64,000 bases of DNA from Romanomermis culicivorax (GCA_963922205.1 CAWUHX010000207.1:186001-250000), one strand, 5' to 3'. Positions 22,701 through 33,861 are shown, counted from the first letter of the stretch. The notes: a model not told the origin generated them from the letters alone. Translations and numbers: made by a program.

Positions 22701-23820
22701 ATTTGTGTCGCAGGCTACGGACACCTCTGCTTCCGGACGGCGTCAGCCTAAGCTGCACGGAGCTCCTAGCAAGCCACAGGTTGCAGGACAAAAAGTTCAA
22801 ATCTCTACACCAGGAAAAATAAAGCCGTTAACTCTGGTTACTGTTGACTCAAATCAACAAACACCAGAAATGACGGTGGAATTGTTCCGGGATGTATTGT
22901 TGGATTTTCGGCAAGTTACCAAAGATAAAAGTAGAGCCAGAGGTCCAATTTCTTTTGCTACACCGGAATTGGCTAATTATTTCTGCGATGAGCAGTTTGA
23001 AGATCCGGAGATTTGGCTGATGGTCAATAAAGCGGTCAGGACTATATACAAACTGTATCAGCCACAGTTTGATGTCCAAGGAGGATTTTTATACGACTCC
23101 TGAAATATTCCAGAGCCACTATGGGATAGGATCATTCGTGAAATTGTCCTTGAATGGCTCACGGAATATCGAGCGAGTGTCGTATTTGCAGCAGTCAGAT
23201 ACTAATGTATGATGATATTCCTTATGCTTGACTGTGCACCACTTACGGCTGAGCAGATCGGTAAATGATCAGTCTCAGCCAAAGTGTTTGCAAACATCAT
23301 GCTGTTACAGGAATATCGGAGTGCCACTGCTTCGGATGTTTTTAAGACTGCCTATCGCTTGGTGATGTATAATTACAGTCAACAAGCGGCGGAGATGGAT
23401 GTCAAAAGGTCAGGTAGCCCAAGTCCTCCGACTACTGCTAAATTTAGCAAAGTTCAGAATGATGCGGGACAGACCTTTCGGGCAACTGGACTCGCAAGCA
23501 GTCAAACTGGTGGTCAAGGAGCCACGGTTGGTATAGCCAACCAGGTTTTCGCTGGCCCCAGTACTGGCACTGGGCAAGCCTCTGGAACTGTTCCGAAACA
23601 ACAGCAACCTATACAGCATCCACAAGGTGCTAGGGGAGCTCGTGGAGGACGGGGAAGGGGTGCCCAACCAGGCCAGTTTCATTTTAACAATCCGAACAGG
23701 GGCAGAGCTGGTTACTTTGGTGGCGGAGGTATATACCGAGGACAACACCCTCCTGGTGCATTCCGAGGTCGCGGAGGTCATCAACAGGGCCAGCAGCAAG
23801 GCGGCAGGCAGCAACAATAA
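19757..23820 (+). pseudogene. DEDDy 3'-5' exonuclease-like protein with RGG-rich tail, carried by element B
   Basis: One phase runs 1354 codons from the splice acceptor; the first ATG is at 19816. Stops in phase are TGA 23101, TAA 23203 and TGA 23266. Counting from that ATG, residues about 25-235 form a DEDDy exonuclease domain (RNase D/WRN/MUT-7 type): D40 and E42 in GFDVEKV, D113 or D114 in SFKVVDDL, then LGLCPENLGLKGL, and Y218/D222 in YAGLDAYYSI. These supply the metal-binding acids and the Tyr of the family. Residues 350-700 are a mixed alpha/beta region I do not recognise. Later come acidic, Gln/Thr-rich and Lys-rich linkers, and after 23620 an RGG/Gly-Gln tail typical of RNA binding. 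Such enzymes trim RNA or DNA 3' ends. The gene sits where env would be in a retrovirus-like element. It could be a captured host gene or a gene belonging to this element lineage. Confidence 0.7.
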
Positions 23821-24726
23821 ATTTTAGCCGCCAAAATTTTGATCAAAAAATCCTCTGTTCATGAATTCATTCCATTTATTCAAAAAAATACAAAAAACAA
23901 AAATGTAAAAAATCACAAAAACCCAAAAACATTATAAAACATAAAATACAAAAATATTATTTAAACTTTTGGTTGTGTTGTTGCCTTTCAAAAAATCTTA
24001 TTTTTGGCCAAGCTCATCGCTTGAGTTCACCATTTTGGTTTAATATTTCTTTCACTTATTTTTTGCATTTCGTATTTTCTCTCGTATTTTAATCTCGTCA
24101 TTTTGCCTCGTATATTTTTTCTTGTCATTTTTTCGGTGCCTTGAAAATTTTTCTTGTTATTTGTGCCTCGTATTTTAAAATTTTTGCTCAATATTTTTTT
24201 TCGCCCTACTAGTTTTGTAAATACTTGTTCGTCATATCTTATTTTAAATTTTTCGTACGAAAAATCGACGGCGAACCGAAAGGGGCGATGGAGCGGACGA
24301 AAGTAGCCGATTACTGCAAGGATTGGGACGCTGCTGCCAAAGACACTCCGCATCACTCAATGGGACGAAGGGATCAACTGTGGAGGAAGGTACCTAGGAG
24401 CCTCAAGGCATGCTGGCGAAGCCAGGGAAAAGTCAAGCCGATGCAGAGTCGTCGATCCGTCAGATGCTGGATCAGTGATTGATCGTGCCGCGGCATCTCA
24501 GTGGACAGACCTAGGTAACCTTGTAAAAAGACTTGACGTTGGAGGTGGTCTTGACCCGTACACCCTTCGGGGTCAGGTCAGGACGACTATGACCCGTACA
24601 CCCTTCAGGGTCGGATCATAATCTTTTTAAGGTGGGATCCAGTAGTAGGTCACACCGTAATAGGTAAAAGTCCTGCTCACGGTTTCCTTCTTCACCTCCC
24701 GTTGGTCAGTTTCAAGGCCCGAGGGA
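23821..24726 (+). other. 3' untranslated part of element B
   Basis: AT-rich at first, with repeated TTTTTCTTGTCATTTT-like units near 24050-24190, then GC-richer. Two tandem copies of GACCCGTACACCCTTC-GGGTC occur at about 24554-24613. A short purine stretch (GAGGGA) precedes the 3' LTR and may serve as polypurine tract. No gene seen. Confidence 0.5.
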
Positions 24727-25338
24727 TGTTGGGGATGTGCTTACGGCAGTAGCAATCCCACATCTATGCAAAATTGGTGAATCGACAAAGTTACGATTCC
24801 ACCAAAAAGGAAGAAACATTCATTATTCGTGTTTACCTTCCGCAACTTTGGTGTGTTTTGGGCGAGTCGCGTCCGTTATAACATTGTATTGTTTTGCTTC
24901 GCCTAGTAAAGGCAAACCTCGACAGCCCCACACCAGATTTGCATATTATTAATATAATAATTATTTATTATTTATATTATTACTATTTCTCGCACATTAA
25001 GCAGTAGGAGGGAGTCGTCTTACACGGGAGCCAAGCCAAGGTGAAGCCCCAGTCCTTTTGGATATTACCGAAGTGAGTTCTGTGTATTTGTGTGAACCTT
25101 TAGGAGGCATCTGGGGAGACCCTGAGTGCCCTTCGATTGCAAGAGTTAGAGTTTCCAGTTGCTTATTAGTGACTGAAGGTTGTGTTTATTTCTGCTTAAG
25201 GACTGTTGCACTGTGTTTAGTTGATTACTAATAGGAAGCTCCTTTGAGTGACCTACAGTAGTCGATTGAGTACAAGCCAATAGGACTTGAGTAACATTGC
25301 TGACATCTTCGGATCTAAGCAGAGAAGTAAACATAACA
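24727..25338 (+). repeat. 3' LTR of element B
   Basis: 612 bp, paired with 11773-12385. It ends AACATAACA and is followed by the duplicated target AGTA. Confidence 0.93.
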
Positions 25339-25342
25339 AGTA

Positions 25343-25945
25343 AACATATACGGTCGATTTATAGGTCGTACGGTTAAGCATGCATGTTCTTGAGTTACCG
25401 TAATAGTAGAATTACGGTAATTTTTCGATTATGGTATTAGGGTAATACGTGTGTTACTGTAGGTGGAAAAGGAAAATCAATGATGAAGGCAAAAAGGAAA
25501 ACTTAAATGAACAAAAAAATGGAAAAGAAATAAAAAGAGATTGTGTGTAAAAACGGCTTCCCCTCTGGGAAGAGGAAGCCCTTCAAAAATTTGCACCCCA
25601 GACCCCCTTTGTCAAAAGGGTGCCACCTGCAGGTGTAAATATGTTTCTGAGGTCCCATTTCTGAACGATCGTACAAGTCAACAAATGTCAGAACAGTCAA
25701 ATTGGTCAGTAATGGTCTGTTTAATGAGTAGAATCTCGAGAGAGTCAATACGCGATGAAACATTATCCTTACAGGTGCATGCGTATAAAGTTTGATGTTC
25801 TGCCAAAAATGACCAAGAAGGTCTTTTATGAAAAATGACCAGAGCAAGCTGGCCATAAAAGCATGTAGACAAATAAGGTCTTTTATAGAAAATGACCATA
25901 ACGAGCCGGTTGTAAAAAGCGTGTAGAAAATATGGAGAGTTGACG
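25343..25945. repeat. left TIR of the Polinton, inner part
   Basis: Matches the reverse complement of about 42225-42810, for example GAAGAGGAAGCCCTTCAAAA against the right copy. With 11581-11772 it forms one TIR of about 0.75-0.8 kb. Confidence 0.9.
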
Positions 25946-26097
25946 TACGGTTAAGCATACAGATTCGGGAGTTATCGTAATAGTAGAATTAGGGTAATTT
26001 TTCTATTATGGTAATAGAGGAATTAGAGTAATAGATGTGTTACTGTAGATGAAAAAAGGAAAACTGAAATGAACAAAAAATTTAACAGAAATAAAAA
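25946..26097. repeat. second, partial copy of TIR sequence next to truncated polB
   Basis: Starts GTACGGTTAAGCATACAGAT and repeats, with divergence, the sequence at 25368-25535 (TAATAGTAGAATTA, GTGTTACTGTAG, AAATGAACAAAAAA). It abuts the place where the polymerase gene breaks off, so the deletion and this TIR duplication probably arose together. Confidence 0.75.
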
Positions 26098-29000
26098 GCG
26101 ATCTTGTAGCATTTAGTGTGACCGCCAAAGAAAGCTAAAACAAGAAAACTTTTGACAAAATAAAAAAGAACAATTCAAGATTTTACCTTCTCGAGGATTT
26201 ATAGGTTCAGGTATTTTGACTGTATCAAAAAATGTTTTCATTTCGTGATCTGAGTGAAGTTGTTGTAAGAGTTGGCATTCCCACATTTCGACTACACTAT
26301 AACCAAGTGATTGAAGTTCCATAGCCCGATTAAAAGTGCGTTCATATGCATCGACTGCTTTTGTATTATTATCGGCTGTTAATTGATATCTATTTTTCAT
26401 ACAATTAGGGCAACCATGCCAATAACAACCATAAAATTCATAAATTGTGGTGTCTTAATGAGCAAACATATAGATATTAAAATTTCAAAAATATAAACAA
26501 AATTGCCTGATAAACCATCAACTTTGTATCTTCCAATTTGAACTTCACCACCGTTAAGTTCATGTGGAATATACAGTTTTTCATTTTTATGGGCTAACCA
26601 TTTCAACCATTTTAAGGCTATAACAGACTGTCTTTCTTCTTTACTGTAACCTTTGTACGGTATTACACCAATAGTATCTCGCTTCAAAAATAAACATTGG
26701 AAAACTAAGTTGCAAGCATTAGCAATGGTTGTTGAATTTTCAAAAGGATCGACATTGGTTCGACATTTCATACAACATTGTCGTAAAACTTGCACATCGC
26801 TACGACAGTACTCAAGTAACTCATTATCAAAATTAAAATGACACCCCTAAACAATGACGCATTTAAATGCAAAACTTTATACTTTTGCAAACTTACTGCT
26901 TCAAGCTTTCCATTATACCACTCCAGAAATGTGGCATGAGCCGCAGGTTTCGTAGCATTGTAACCGTACATGTCAGGTGAAGGATATGAGCCAATATAAC
27001 CGTAATTTTCTTTTCTATTAAAGAAATGAGGGAAATATCCTTTACATATTTCACTTATTCCAAATGTTTTCCGTAAAGCCGCCAAAGGCATTGGAAGAAA
27101 GTTCAGAGAATCAATAATTTTTATCGACCCTACTTTGATACACATCAACTCTAAACCTAAAATAAATAGATGAAAATGAAAATGAAAAAACTATAAACAA
27201 TTTACTAATTCACCCTTATTAATGATAATGTAGTTTATGATGTCCATTACGACACAAAAACTCCATTATAAATTGTCCATCAAATCCTCGAGAATTATGT
27301 GCTATTGCTGTAATGTTTTTCATACCTTTTGCAAAAAGGTATTCGTAGAAATCATTCAGACATGTAGAGCCTTTGAAAATACGCTCCCATTGACCGCATT
27401 TATCGCAGCAAAAATTTCCCTCGTTTTGACGACACTGATCACATACAGTATGGACAACACATAAATTTGGTTCATGTTCGAACACATCCCCTAATTCGCT
27501 TTGTCGTAGAATTTTTCCTGTGTAGTCTCAAAATCATAAAAAACAAATTTTTGATTAACAGGACATTTATCGGTAATTCCTGTTTCATTATCATCTAGAC
27601 ACTCATCCTCATCAACATTTGTTTCAAATATATCTTCTTCCTCTTCAATTTGCTCGCTACCAACAGGTTGCATAAAACATAAATGATCTAAAATAAAAAT
27701 TTTCATATAAAATAAAATAAAATAATTACACCATATCTAATACCTTTTTTAGGTACGCTTTTCTTGCATGTTTTGCATTCAAAATAACCGCAATTATGAG
27801 GATTAGAATGTGCTTGTCGAACCAGTGTATCACATTGTTCGCACACTTTGAAACGATCGCAAATAGATACCCCTGTTTTTTGACGTTTCGATTGACGTCT
27901 TTGAGTAAAAACAAGCTTGTGTCGAGCAAAACACTTATCGTTTTTAAAATATCGCAGACAATCTTTGCATTTTGGAGCATTAAATTGATTACATGGAGGT
28001 GTATTGTAACACAGAGGACAAACGTTTCTGCATCTGTGTTCCATTTTGTTGTTGTAGGCCAGATCGCAATGAGGACAAAAGTAGCCGCAGTCAAAAAATC
28101 CAGGCATCTTTGTAATGACCGAGTAATGATTATTATGGTGGTAAATATTCAAAACATGCGTTGCTTCAGGTCCTTAAAACTCTAAATACGTACACAATAA
28201 CAGACAAATAAAAAACTCTAACCTCTAAATATCAAATCCTTAAAGCGTTCTTTGCTAAAAACTTTGATTTGATAATGGGGTAATAAAACAGTTTGCAATT
28301 GCTCCCACTGATGAAAACCGCAAGCTCCTTGATGATTAGCTAAACCTGCTAAGGTCATCAGTTCTTTAGCAACCTTTGTTTGCAGCAGATGTGACTTGTC
28401 AGACTTTCGAATACTTTCCCATTTGTGCTCAGCATTCTTATCTTTTTTATGAATGTAAGCTCTAGCAACAACTAGAGCTCTAGCAAAACATAAATCATCC
28501 GTGTTGCTGATTTGAATAATACAGCGTTTATCTTTTAGAAAATCATTATGTTTTAAATATTGATGAGCATTGTGAATACCTTAAATAAATAAATAAATAA
28601 AAATCTTACATAAGTAATTTTAATCAGCTTACCGCTACCCGCAGGCGGTGTTACAACAATGGTACGAATTGTAGACTGACGACTATCAATTTGTATTTGC
28701 TCGTTTGATTGAAGAACAGCGTTAAGAGTGTTTACAATCAACTCTCCAGTTAAAGCATGTTTCGGTCTAAAAGGTATCAAAACACGACCTTTTGCCAAAT
28801 CTGGATGGTCAAAGGAAAACCCTATAAATGCATTATCAGCGACATTCTCAGAAATTCGCTCTACTATACGTTGAAATGTTGGCACTATTTGAGCATTTAA
28901 ATCATCCATATGTTCAGTATTACGAAAGTTCACAGAGTACTCACGACCTTCGGTATTAAAACGCCTAATATTTACAGTACTGGGTTGACCTAGTTCGAAA

Positions 29001-29353
29001 AAATCATCCGCAACAAAAGATGCATTCGTTACACCTTCACTACCCCCACCACCACCACCAATTTGAGCTGTTTCGTAAATTTCTTCCTCATCAGAACTGT
29101 AAGGCGTATAACTTTTGTATTGATCATCTTCATCATCATCATAATCTAAAACAGTTCCTTCTTCTTCTTCTTCTTCCAAAATATTATTATTATTATCAAG
29201 TGTTTCTTCTTCTTCTTCTTCTTTCTCAGAGGTAATATTCTCTGAAGACTCATTCGCTATGGTTTCATCGTCTTCATCAGAAGTAATATCTTCTAAAATT
29301 TCCATAGGCATGTCGTCTTCGTCCGAAGTAATATCCTCATAAATAGGTTTCAT
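26098..29353 (-). pseudogene. polB: protein-primed DNA polymerase B of the Polinton, exonuclease half only
   Basis: Eight exon pieces, all with GT-AG introns: 29353-28633, 28579-28223, 28172-27744, 27687-27214, 27156-26897, 26846-26516, 26453-26187 and 26134-26098. The acidic N-terminus is followed by a Cys/His zinc region (exon 3). The 3'-5' exonuclease motifs are VFYDFETT (Exo I), AHNSRGFDGQFI (Exo II) and LLEYCRSDVQVL (Exo III), plus IDSLNFLPMPL between them. IYEFYGCYWHGCP is the family signature before the polymerase palm, and NPREAFFGG follows. The gene then ends abruptly in TIR-like sequence, so the palm motifs with the catalytic Asp residues are lost. One-base frameshifts lie near 27490 and 27235. 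An intact enzyme would copy the element with a protein primer; this one cannot. Confidence 0.9.
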
Positions 29354-30160
29354 TATAAAAATTATCTAAACTAGAAAATATAAAAATTATAAACTAGAAA
29401 AATAGAAAACAACCTATTCATCAAAAACTTATACAGTAATAATAATAATAGAAAATTTTTATAAATCAGCAAAAACTATTAATTTTATGGTAGAGATTTA
29501 ATTATTGTTTACGAGGTTAATGTAGTACTTTTCTTTTTTATGATGGGAAAGCTTTAAAGACCTCTATAACTCATGAACACCTGCCCATATCATTTCTTTA
29601 GCTTATTTTATTAGCATATAACCAGTTAAAACCAGTTGAAAACCTGTTTTACTGTACAACCCTAGTATTTTTGTTTTGATTCTTGAAGCTATAAAATAAC
29701 TGTAATAGCTGCTTATAACCCTGTTGCACCATCTTTTCTTTTTATGTGGAAAAGCTTTAAAGACCCTTATAACTCATCCGCACGTGGCTATATTGCTTCT
29801 ATAGCTTTGACCTTGATAATTACTATAACACATAAAACACATATATTTTTCTAGCTTTGATCTCAAAGGTTACCGTACCACATAAACACATTTTATTTTA
29901 TTTTTGTAGAACATAGCTCCTCCTCTCATATACTCCTCAGAATAGTAGAATACTGTTGGATATATGTCTTGAATATTTATTATGCTTATAACTCCTCCTC
30001 TTACAGCTATAAGCTATATATCTTGGTTATTTTATTATAACTATAACCTCCTTTTACTCAAAATTTTGAACACTTTATACATCTATCTGTTTTGTTGCTA
30101 CAAAAACTACTCCCTTCTTCTCTCTCTCTCTCTTTGATATTTCTTCAAGAATTTTCAAAA
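29354..30160. promoter_or_regulatory. divergent intergenic region of the Polinton
   Basis: Lies between the start of polB (minus) and the first plus-strand gene, so it should hold both promoters. An imperfect duplication about 205 bp apart (GGAAAGCTTTAAAGACC-TATAACTCAT, 29546 and 29749) is the main structure. Many TATAA-like strings prevent naming a TATA box. A CT-rich tract precedes the ATG at 30161. Confidence 0.45.
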
Positions 30161-30481
30161 ATGGAACACCAGTTTATGTTAGACGAAAACATGGCATTAT
30201 TTGTAGTGGTTGAAGGTAGATACGTGTCAATCTATTTTCGTAACGTGGACCCTAAAACAAAAGAGGCGTACGGTCGCGGATTCAAGCTCATTTTACCACA
30301 ATACGGTTAACTAGGTCGCAATGTCAATATTATTGAAAAGACATTTTCACACGGAGGTCAATGCCGCATCAACCTTGGTTATAAAATGCTGGTCGAGAGC
30401 GACGGGGTTACAGTAGGATTTAACAATTTGATTAATGGAACGACATGGTGTTTATCTAAAGAAGTGAGTTGATATATGAAT

Positions 30482-30513
<32 letters not shown>

Positions 30514-31391
30514 TTAAAATATAATGTTTTATTCTTTAGCAATTTTGGCGCTGGACCAATATGATACATGAGATAGATCCAGCTATTTCAAACAAGTACA
30601 ACGCTTTAGCAGCAAATTTCCAGCTAACGATAAAACGCAAAACAAACGAAAACGACGACGTAGCTGGAAAAAATGGTTCTACCCCGAAAATCGTTAAAGA
30701 AGAAGAAGTCGGTGCAGATAAGAAAATTATAAAAGAAGAAGAAGAAGGGATTCATGCTACAAAATTCGCCGGAGAACAAAGCAATGCTCGTGAAGATCAA
30801 AAGGAAGCTAGCGTTCAAACGTCGTTTATTAATGATCTCTTCATCAATTGTTTCAATGATCCAGACTACGATTCAACGTCCGATACCAATTTGTTGGACG
30901 CCGAAACCAGACGTATTTGTGAGTTACGTGTTCCGGGTTTAGATATTCCATGGTTTTTTGATGAGCAAGTAGTAAAAGGTGAAAAATTATTTATAATTAC
31001 ATGTGCTGAGTTAGTTATACAAGACATCTTTAATGGGTGTATTTTTGATTGTTATTGTGCGAAAGAGGTAGGAATTGTTGAGGATCATCAGTGTCCAGCT
31101 CGTAATTCCATATATAATATCGCAATTACACCAACAGTTAATCGTTTATATGAAAAGATGGGACTTATCATTGACTGTTTTGAATATGTTATAGGTGAAG
31201 TTCAAGGTTATTACAGTCTTCGCGCTTTTAAACAGATGATTGACATATTTAGAAGTATACCACTTACAAGTACTGGCCCTAAAATTCTTAAGGATACTGT
31301 AGCTTGTTTTATTGATGAAGGTTATCATTATGATTTTGATGATGCTGTTGTTATCAAAACACTACGCGATTTTATTAACAGTAAATTGTAA
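30161..31391 (+). pseudogene. unrecognised Polinton protein, two exons, one in-frame TAA
   Basis: Exon 1 is 30161-30463 and exon 2 is 30540-31391, joined in phase by GTGAGT...TTTAG. A TAA at 30308 breaks exon 1; the same frame continues with a similar style of protein. The product would be about 384 residues: a compact N-terminal domain (EGRYVSIYFRNVD, HGGQCRINLGYKMLVESDG), an acidic/basic linker (30650-30800), and an alpha-helical C-terminal half. The intron has a (CTTT)n run. I know no family for it. First plus-strand gene after the divergent promoter. Confidence 0.55.
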
Positions 31392-31713
31392 AAGTTTTGC
31401 TTACATTCATTCATTCATTCATTCATTACAGCTTGTATGTTTTAATTAGCTATATTTTGATTGCTTATGTAATTGCTTACGTATTTGCTTGTTATATATA
31501 ATTTCATACATACATACATACATTGCGCGTATATTTTGCATACAGTAATGCTATTCTATTTTATATAATCATCTATCTTTATGTTTTACATGTGCACTGT
31601 TTTATATTGTAATTTTGATAATTATGTAACATTTTGTTTTAAATAATAATAAAAATCATTTTAAAAATTGTTCAAGTAAAAAGGTGGTTGGTTTTTGTTG
31701 TTGTCAAAAAGAG

Positions 31714-32370
31714 ATGTCAAATGATGATGATGAAAAGTTTTATATATGGAAACATCCATTTAACTGTATAGTTTCTGCTCCAACAAAATCAGGAAAAACA
31801 CAATTTGTTAAAAAACTTGTAATTTTTGCTAAAGAAATGCTTCACCCTGCTCCTGTGAAAATTTATTGGTGTTATTCGGAATGGCAAGGAGCTTACGATG
31901 AATTAGTTCAGAAATGTTCTTATGTAGAATTTATTCAAGGTTCGCCTGATTTGAATGAACTTCAGAAAAGTAAAGATACACCTAAATTATTAATTATGGA
32001 TGATATGATGCAAGAGATGAAGAATGATCAAAGTTTAACTCAACTTTTTACTAAAGGATCGCATCATTGGAATATATCAATTATACATATAGTTCAGAAT
32101 GCCTTTTTTGATGGAATGCGTACGAGTAGGATAAACGCTCAATATTTAATTCTTTTAAAAAACCCAAGCGATAGATTACGAGTCCACACACTGGCTCGAC
32201 AGATTTTTCCAACTACCTCAAATTATTTCATAGAAGCGTATGAGGATGTTACTAGTAAACCATACGGTTATTTATTAATAGATCTTACACAGACATGTCC
32301 TGAAAAATATCGACTTAGATCTAATATATTCCCCGACAATGATCATATGATTTTGTATACACCTAAATGA
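31714..32370 (+). CDS. Polinton packaging ATPase (A32/FtsK-HerA type)
   Basis: 218 codons from ATG 31714, uninterrupted. FNCIVSAPTKSGKTQFVKKL is the Walker A (P-loop) region and KLLIMDDMMQEM the Walker B, with the first Asp pair coordinating Mg. A conserved Asn/Gln-type sensor region (IIHIVQNAFF) and an Arg-rich part (SDRLRVHTLARQIF) follow. In Polintons and related viruses this enzyme is thought to pump DNA into capsids. An upstream GTG frame extends 10 codons, but the ATG fits the family's short N-terminus better. Confidence 0.88.
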   Translation: MSNDDDEKFYIWKHPFNCIVSAPTKSGKTQFVKKLVIFAKEMLHPAPVKIYWCYSEWQGAYDELVQKCSYVEFIQGSPDLNELQKSKDTPKLLIMDDMMQEMKNDQSLTQLFTKGSHHWNISIIHIVQNAFFDGMRTSRINAQYLILLKNPSDRLRVHTLARQIFPTTSNYFIEAYEDVTSKPYGYLLIDLTQTCPEKYRLRSNIFPDNDHMILYTPK

Positions 32371-32428
32371 TTCATCATTTTTACAAAAAACTTTATACAG
32401 GTTAGTCGGATCCTATTATTTTAGCGAT

Positions 32429-32902
32429 ATGATATACAGTAAACACATTTTTTTAAACACTCTTGCTGTGATCCTTTTCATAGCTGTTTTTATTGTATGG
32501 GTACAATACCCTTTTCAATTTTATGAAAATGAAGAAGAACCTGTAAATGTTACAGATTTTACGATACCAAACACAAAAAAAGTTACAGATTTTATGATAC
32601 CAAACACAAAAAATGTTACTGATCAGAAATTATTATTATTATTACGGGAAAATTATAAATTACATATAATACCCTTACTACGTTATGTAGAAAAAATTTT
32701 ACATTGTCCTCAGAATGCCGGACAATTTATGCAATTACGAGCGTGTTTCAAAATATATATTTTCAATCCTGTCGTATTTTCTTGTTGTAGTCGAAGCAGT
32801 AAATTTCAAAACTTGTACATCAATGGAAGTAGATTACGATATATTGATACGATAGCTTTATTACATAATCAGAAAAAAATATTATACCCTTCATCAGTCT
32901 AG
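32429..32902 (+). CDS. small membrane protein, unrecognised
   Basis: 157 codons. Residues about 8-27 are a strong membrane helix (TLAVILFIAVFIVWVQYPF). Next comes an imperfect duplication of VTDF-IPNTK, then a basic region with several Cys. It lies between ATPase and the next Polinton gene with short spacing. No family recognised. Confidence 0.5.
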   Translation: MIYSKHIFLNTLAVILFIAVFIVWVQYPFQFYENEEEPVNVTDFTIPNTKKVTDFMIPNTKNVTDQKLLLLLRENYKLHIIPLLRYVEKILHCPQNAGQFMQLRACFKIYIFNPVVFSCCSRSSKFQNLYINGSRLRYIDTIALLHNQKKILYPSSV

Positions 32903-32962
32903 TCGAGAATTTTGAAGAGGTTGGTCGTTTTTCTATAATTCGTTTGTTTTGTGACAATTACG

Positions 32963-33424
32963 ATGTCAGCTGCATTTGAAGTTTTTGTCAGAATGGTGCA
33001 AAATAAAGTAAAAGGTAAAAATTTATATCTCTTCTTTAACTATTTATTAAACTATAGTATTTTTATTTAAGGTAAAATACTAAACAACAAACAGAAATGC
33101 GAAATAGCTGATTTGTTTTGGACTCGTTTCTCACCCGAAGCCAAGATTTTTTACAAAGACATAGCTAAGGCGTGCAACCATTTACGGTGTGAAGTTGGTT
33201 TACCTACGGGACGTAAAAAAGTTACACAATTTTGGTGTTTTGCTAGACTATTACTGACGGAGTTGGATATGGTCGAAACTCGCGCTATTTTTGTAGAAGA
33301 TCTTTTTTTAAAACTAGATACAGCTCATAAACTATTTTTTATGAATATGAATAACTTGTGTGCTTTTTCTAGACGCGAAGAGTTGAATATCGTCATACAA
33401 AATGAAGCTTCATTACTATCTTAA
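32963..33424 (+). CDS. small spliced Polinton protein, unrecognised
   Basis: Exon 1 32963-33014, a 57-nt intron (33015-33071, GT...TTTAAG), exon 2 33072-33424. Product about 134 residues, mostly helical and basic: MVQNKVKGKILNNKQKC across the junction, then KACNHLRCEVGLPTGRKKV. No stop or shift. No family recognised, but its position is between membrane protein and structural genes. Confidence 0.6.
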
Positions 33425-33506
33425 TGTAATACAATAAATATTTCAATGTTTACTCATCATTTGGTCATTATTGTAAAATTTTTTTGTACTGTATGGTCTG
33501 TTTTGT

Positions 33507-33860
33507 ATGGCTTCTAGATTAAAGAAATATATTCACGAGCTCAATGTGTTGAAAAATTCAAATCATGTTCAAAGACGTGCTTTTCTTCAACATTCTTCCC
33601 CCGATTTGATCTGTTGTATATGTGAAATTTGTTTGAACATTTTGAACGGTAATATTCCTATTAATTCAAACTTAAAAAAGAAATTGGCCAAACATAAATT
33701 ATTGCTCAGAGGTTTAGCTACTAGACACGAAAAAAACAAGAAAAAAGATTTACATAATAAACGTGTAAGAATTGTTCAAAGTGGTGGAGCATTTTTACCT
33801 CTAGTACTACCCATTTTATTATCTACATTAGCAAGTTTTGTTACAGAGAAATTATTATAG
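33507..33860 (+). CDS. Polinton basic small protein with hydrophobic C-terminus
   Basis: 117 codons. A helical, Lys/Arg-rich body (KKKLAKHKLLLRGLATRHEK) ends in KRVRIVQSGGAFLPLVLPILLS, a QxGG turn and a hydrophobic helix. This ending is shared by small proteins in many Polintons. They are often likened to DNA-condensing or minor capsid proteins, but that role is not proven. It overlaps nothing and is followed after 1 bp by the next ATG. Confidence 0.65.
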   Translation: MASRLKKYIHELNVLKNSNHVQRRAFLQHSSPDLICCICEICLNILNGNIPINSNLKKKLAKHKLLLRGLATRHEKNKKKDLHNKRVRIVQSGGAFLPLVLPILLSTLASFVTEKLL

Positions 33861-33861
33861 A

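Larger units (their letters stand above)
11773..25338 (+). mobile_element. Element B: Ty3/Gypsy LTR retrotransposon with an extra exonuclease gene
   Basis: LTRs at 11773-12385 and 24727-25338 begin TGTTGGGG and end AACATAACA. They are flanked by the duplication AGTA (11769-11772 and 25339-25342), which restores an unbroken Polinton TIR when removed. Order on the plus strand: gag, zinc knuckle, protease, RT, RNase H, integrase (truncated), about 0.6 kb noncoding, a 622-nt intron, then the exonuclease-RGG gene, and a 0.9-kb 3' part. Thirteen and a half kb is long for a Gypsy element. LTRs differ at about a dozen positions, so it inserted after the Polinton and fairly recently. Confidence 0.93.

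Noticed and set aside
29020-29235. His/Leu-rich plus-strand frame
   Set aside because: It is the shadow of the Asp/Glu-rich N-terminus of polymerase B on the other strand.
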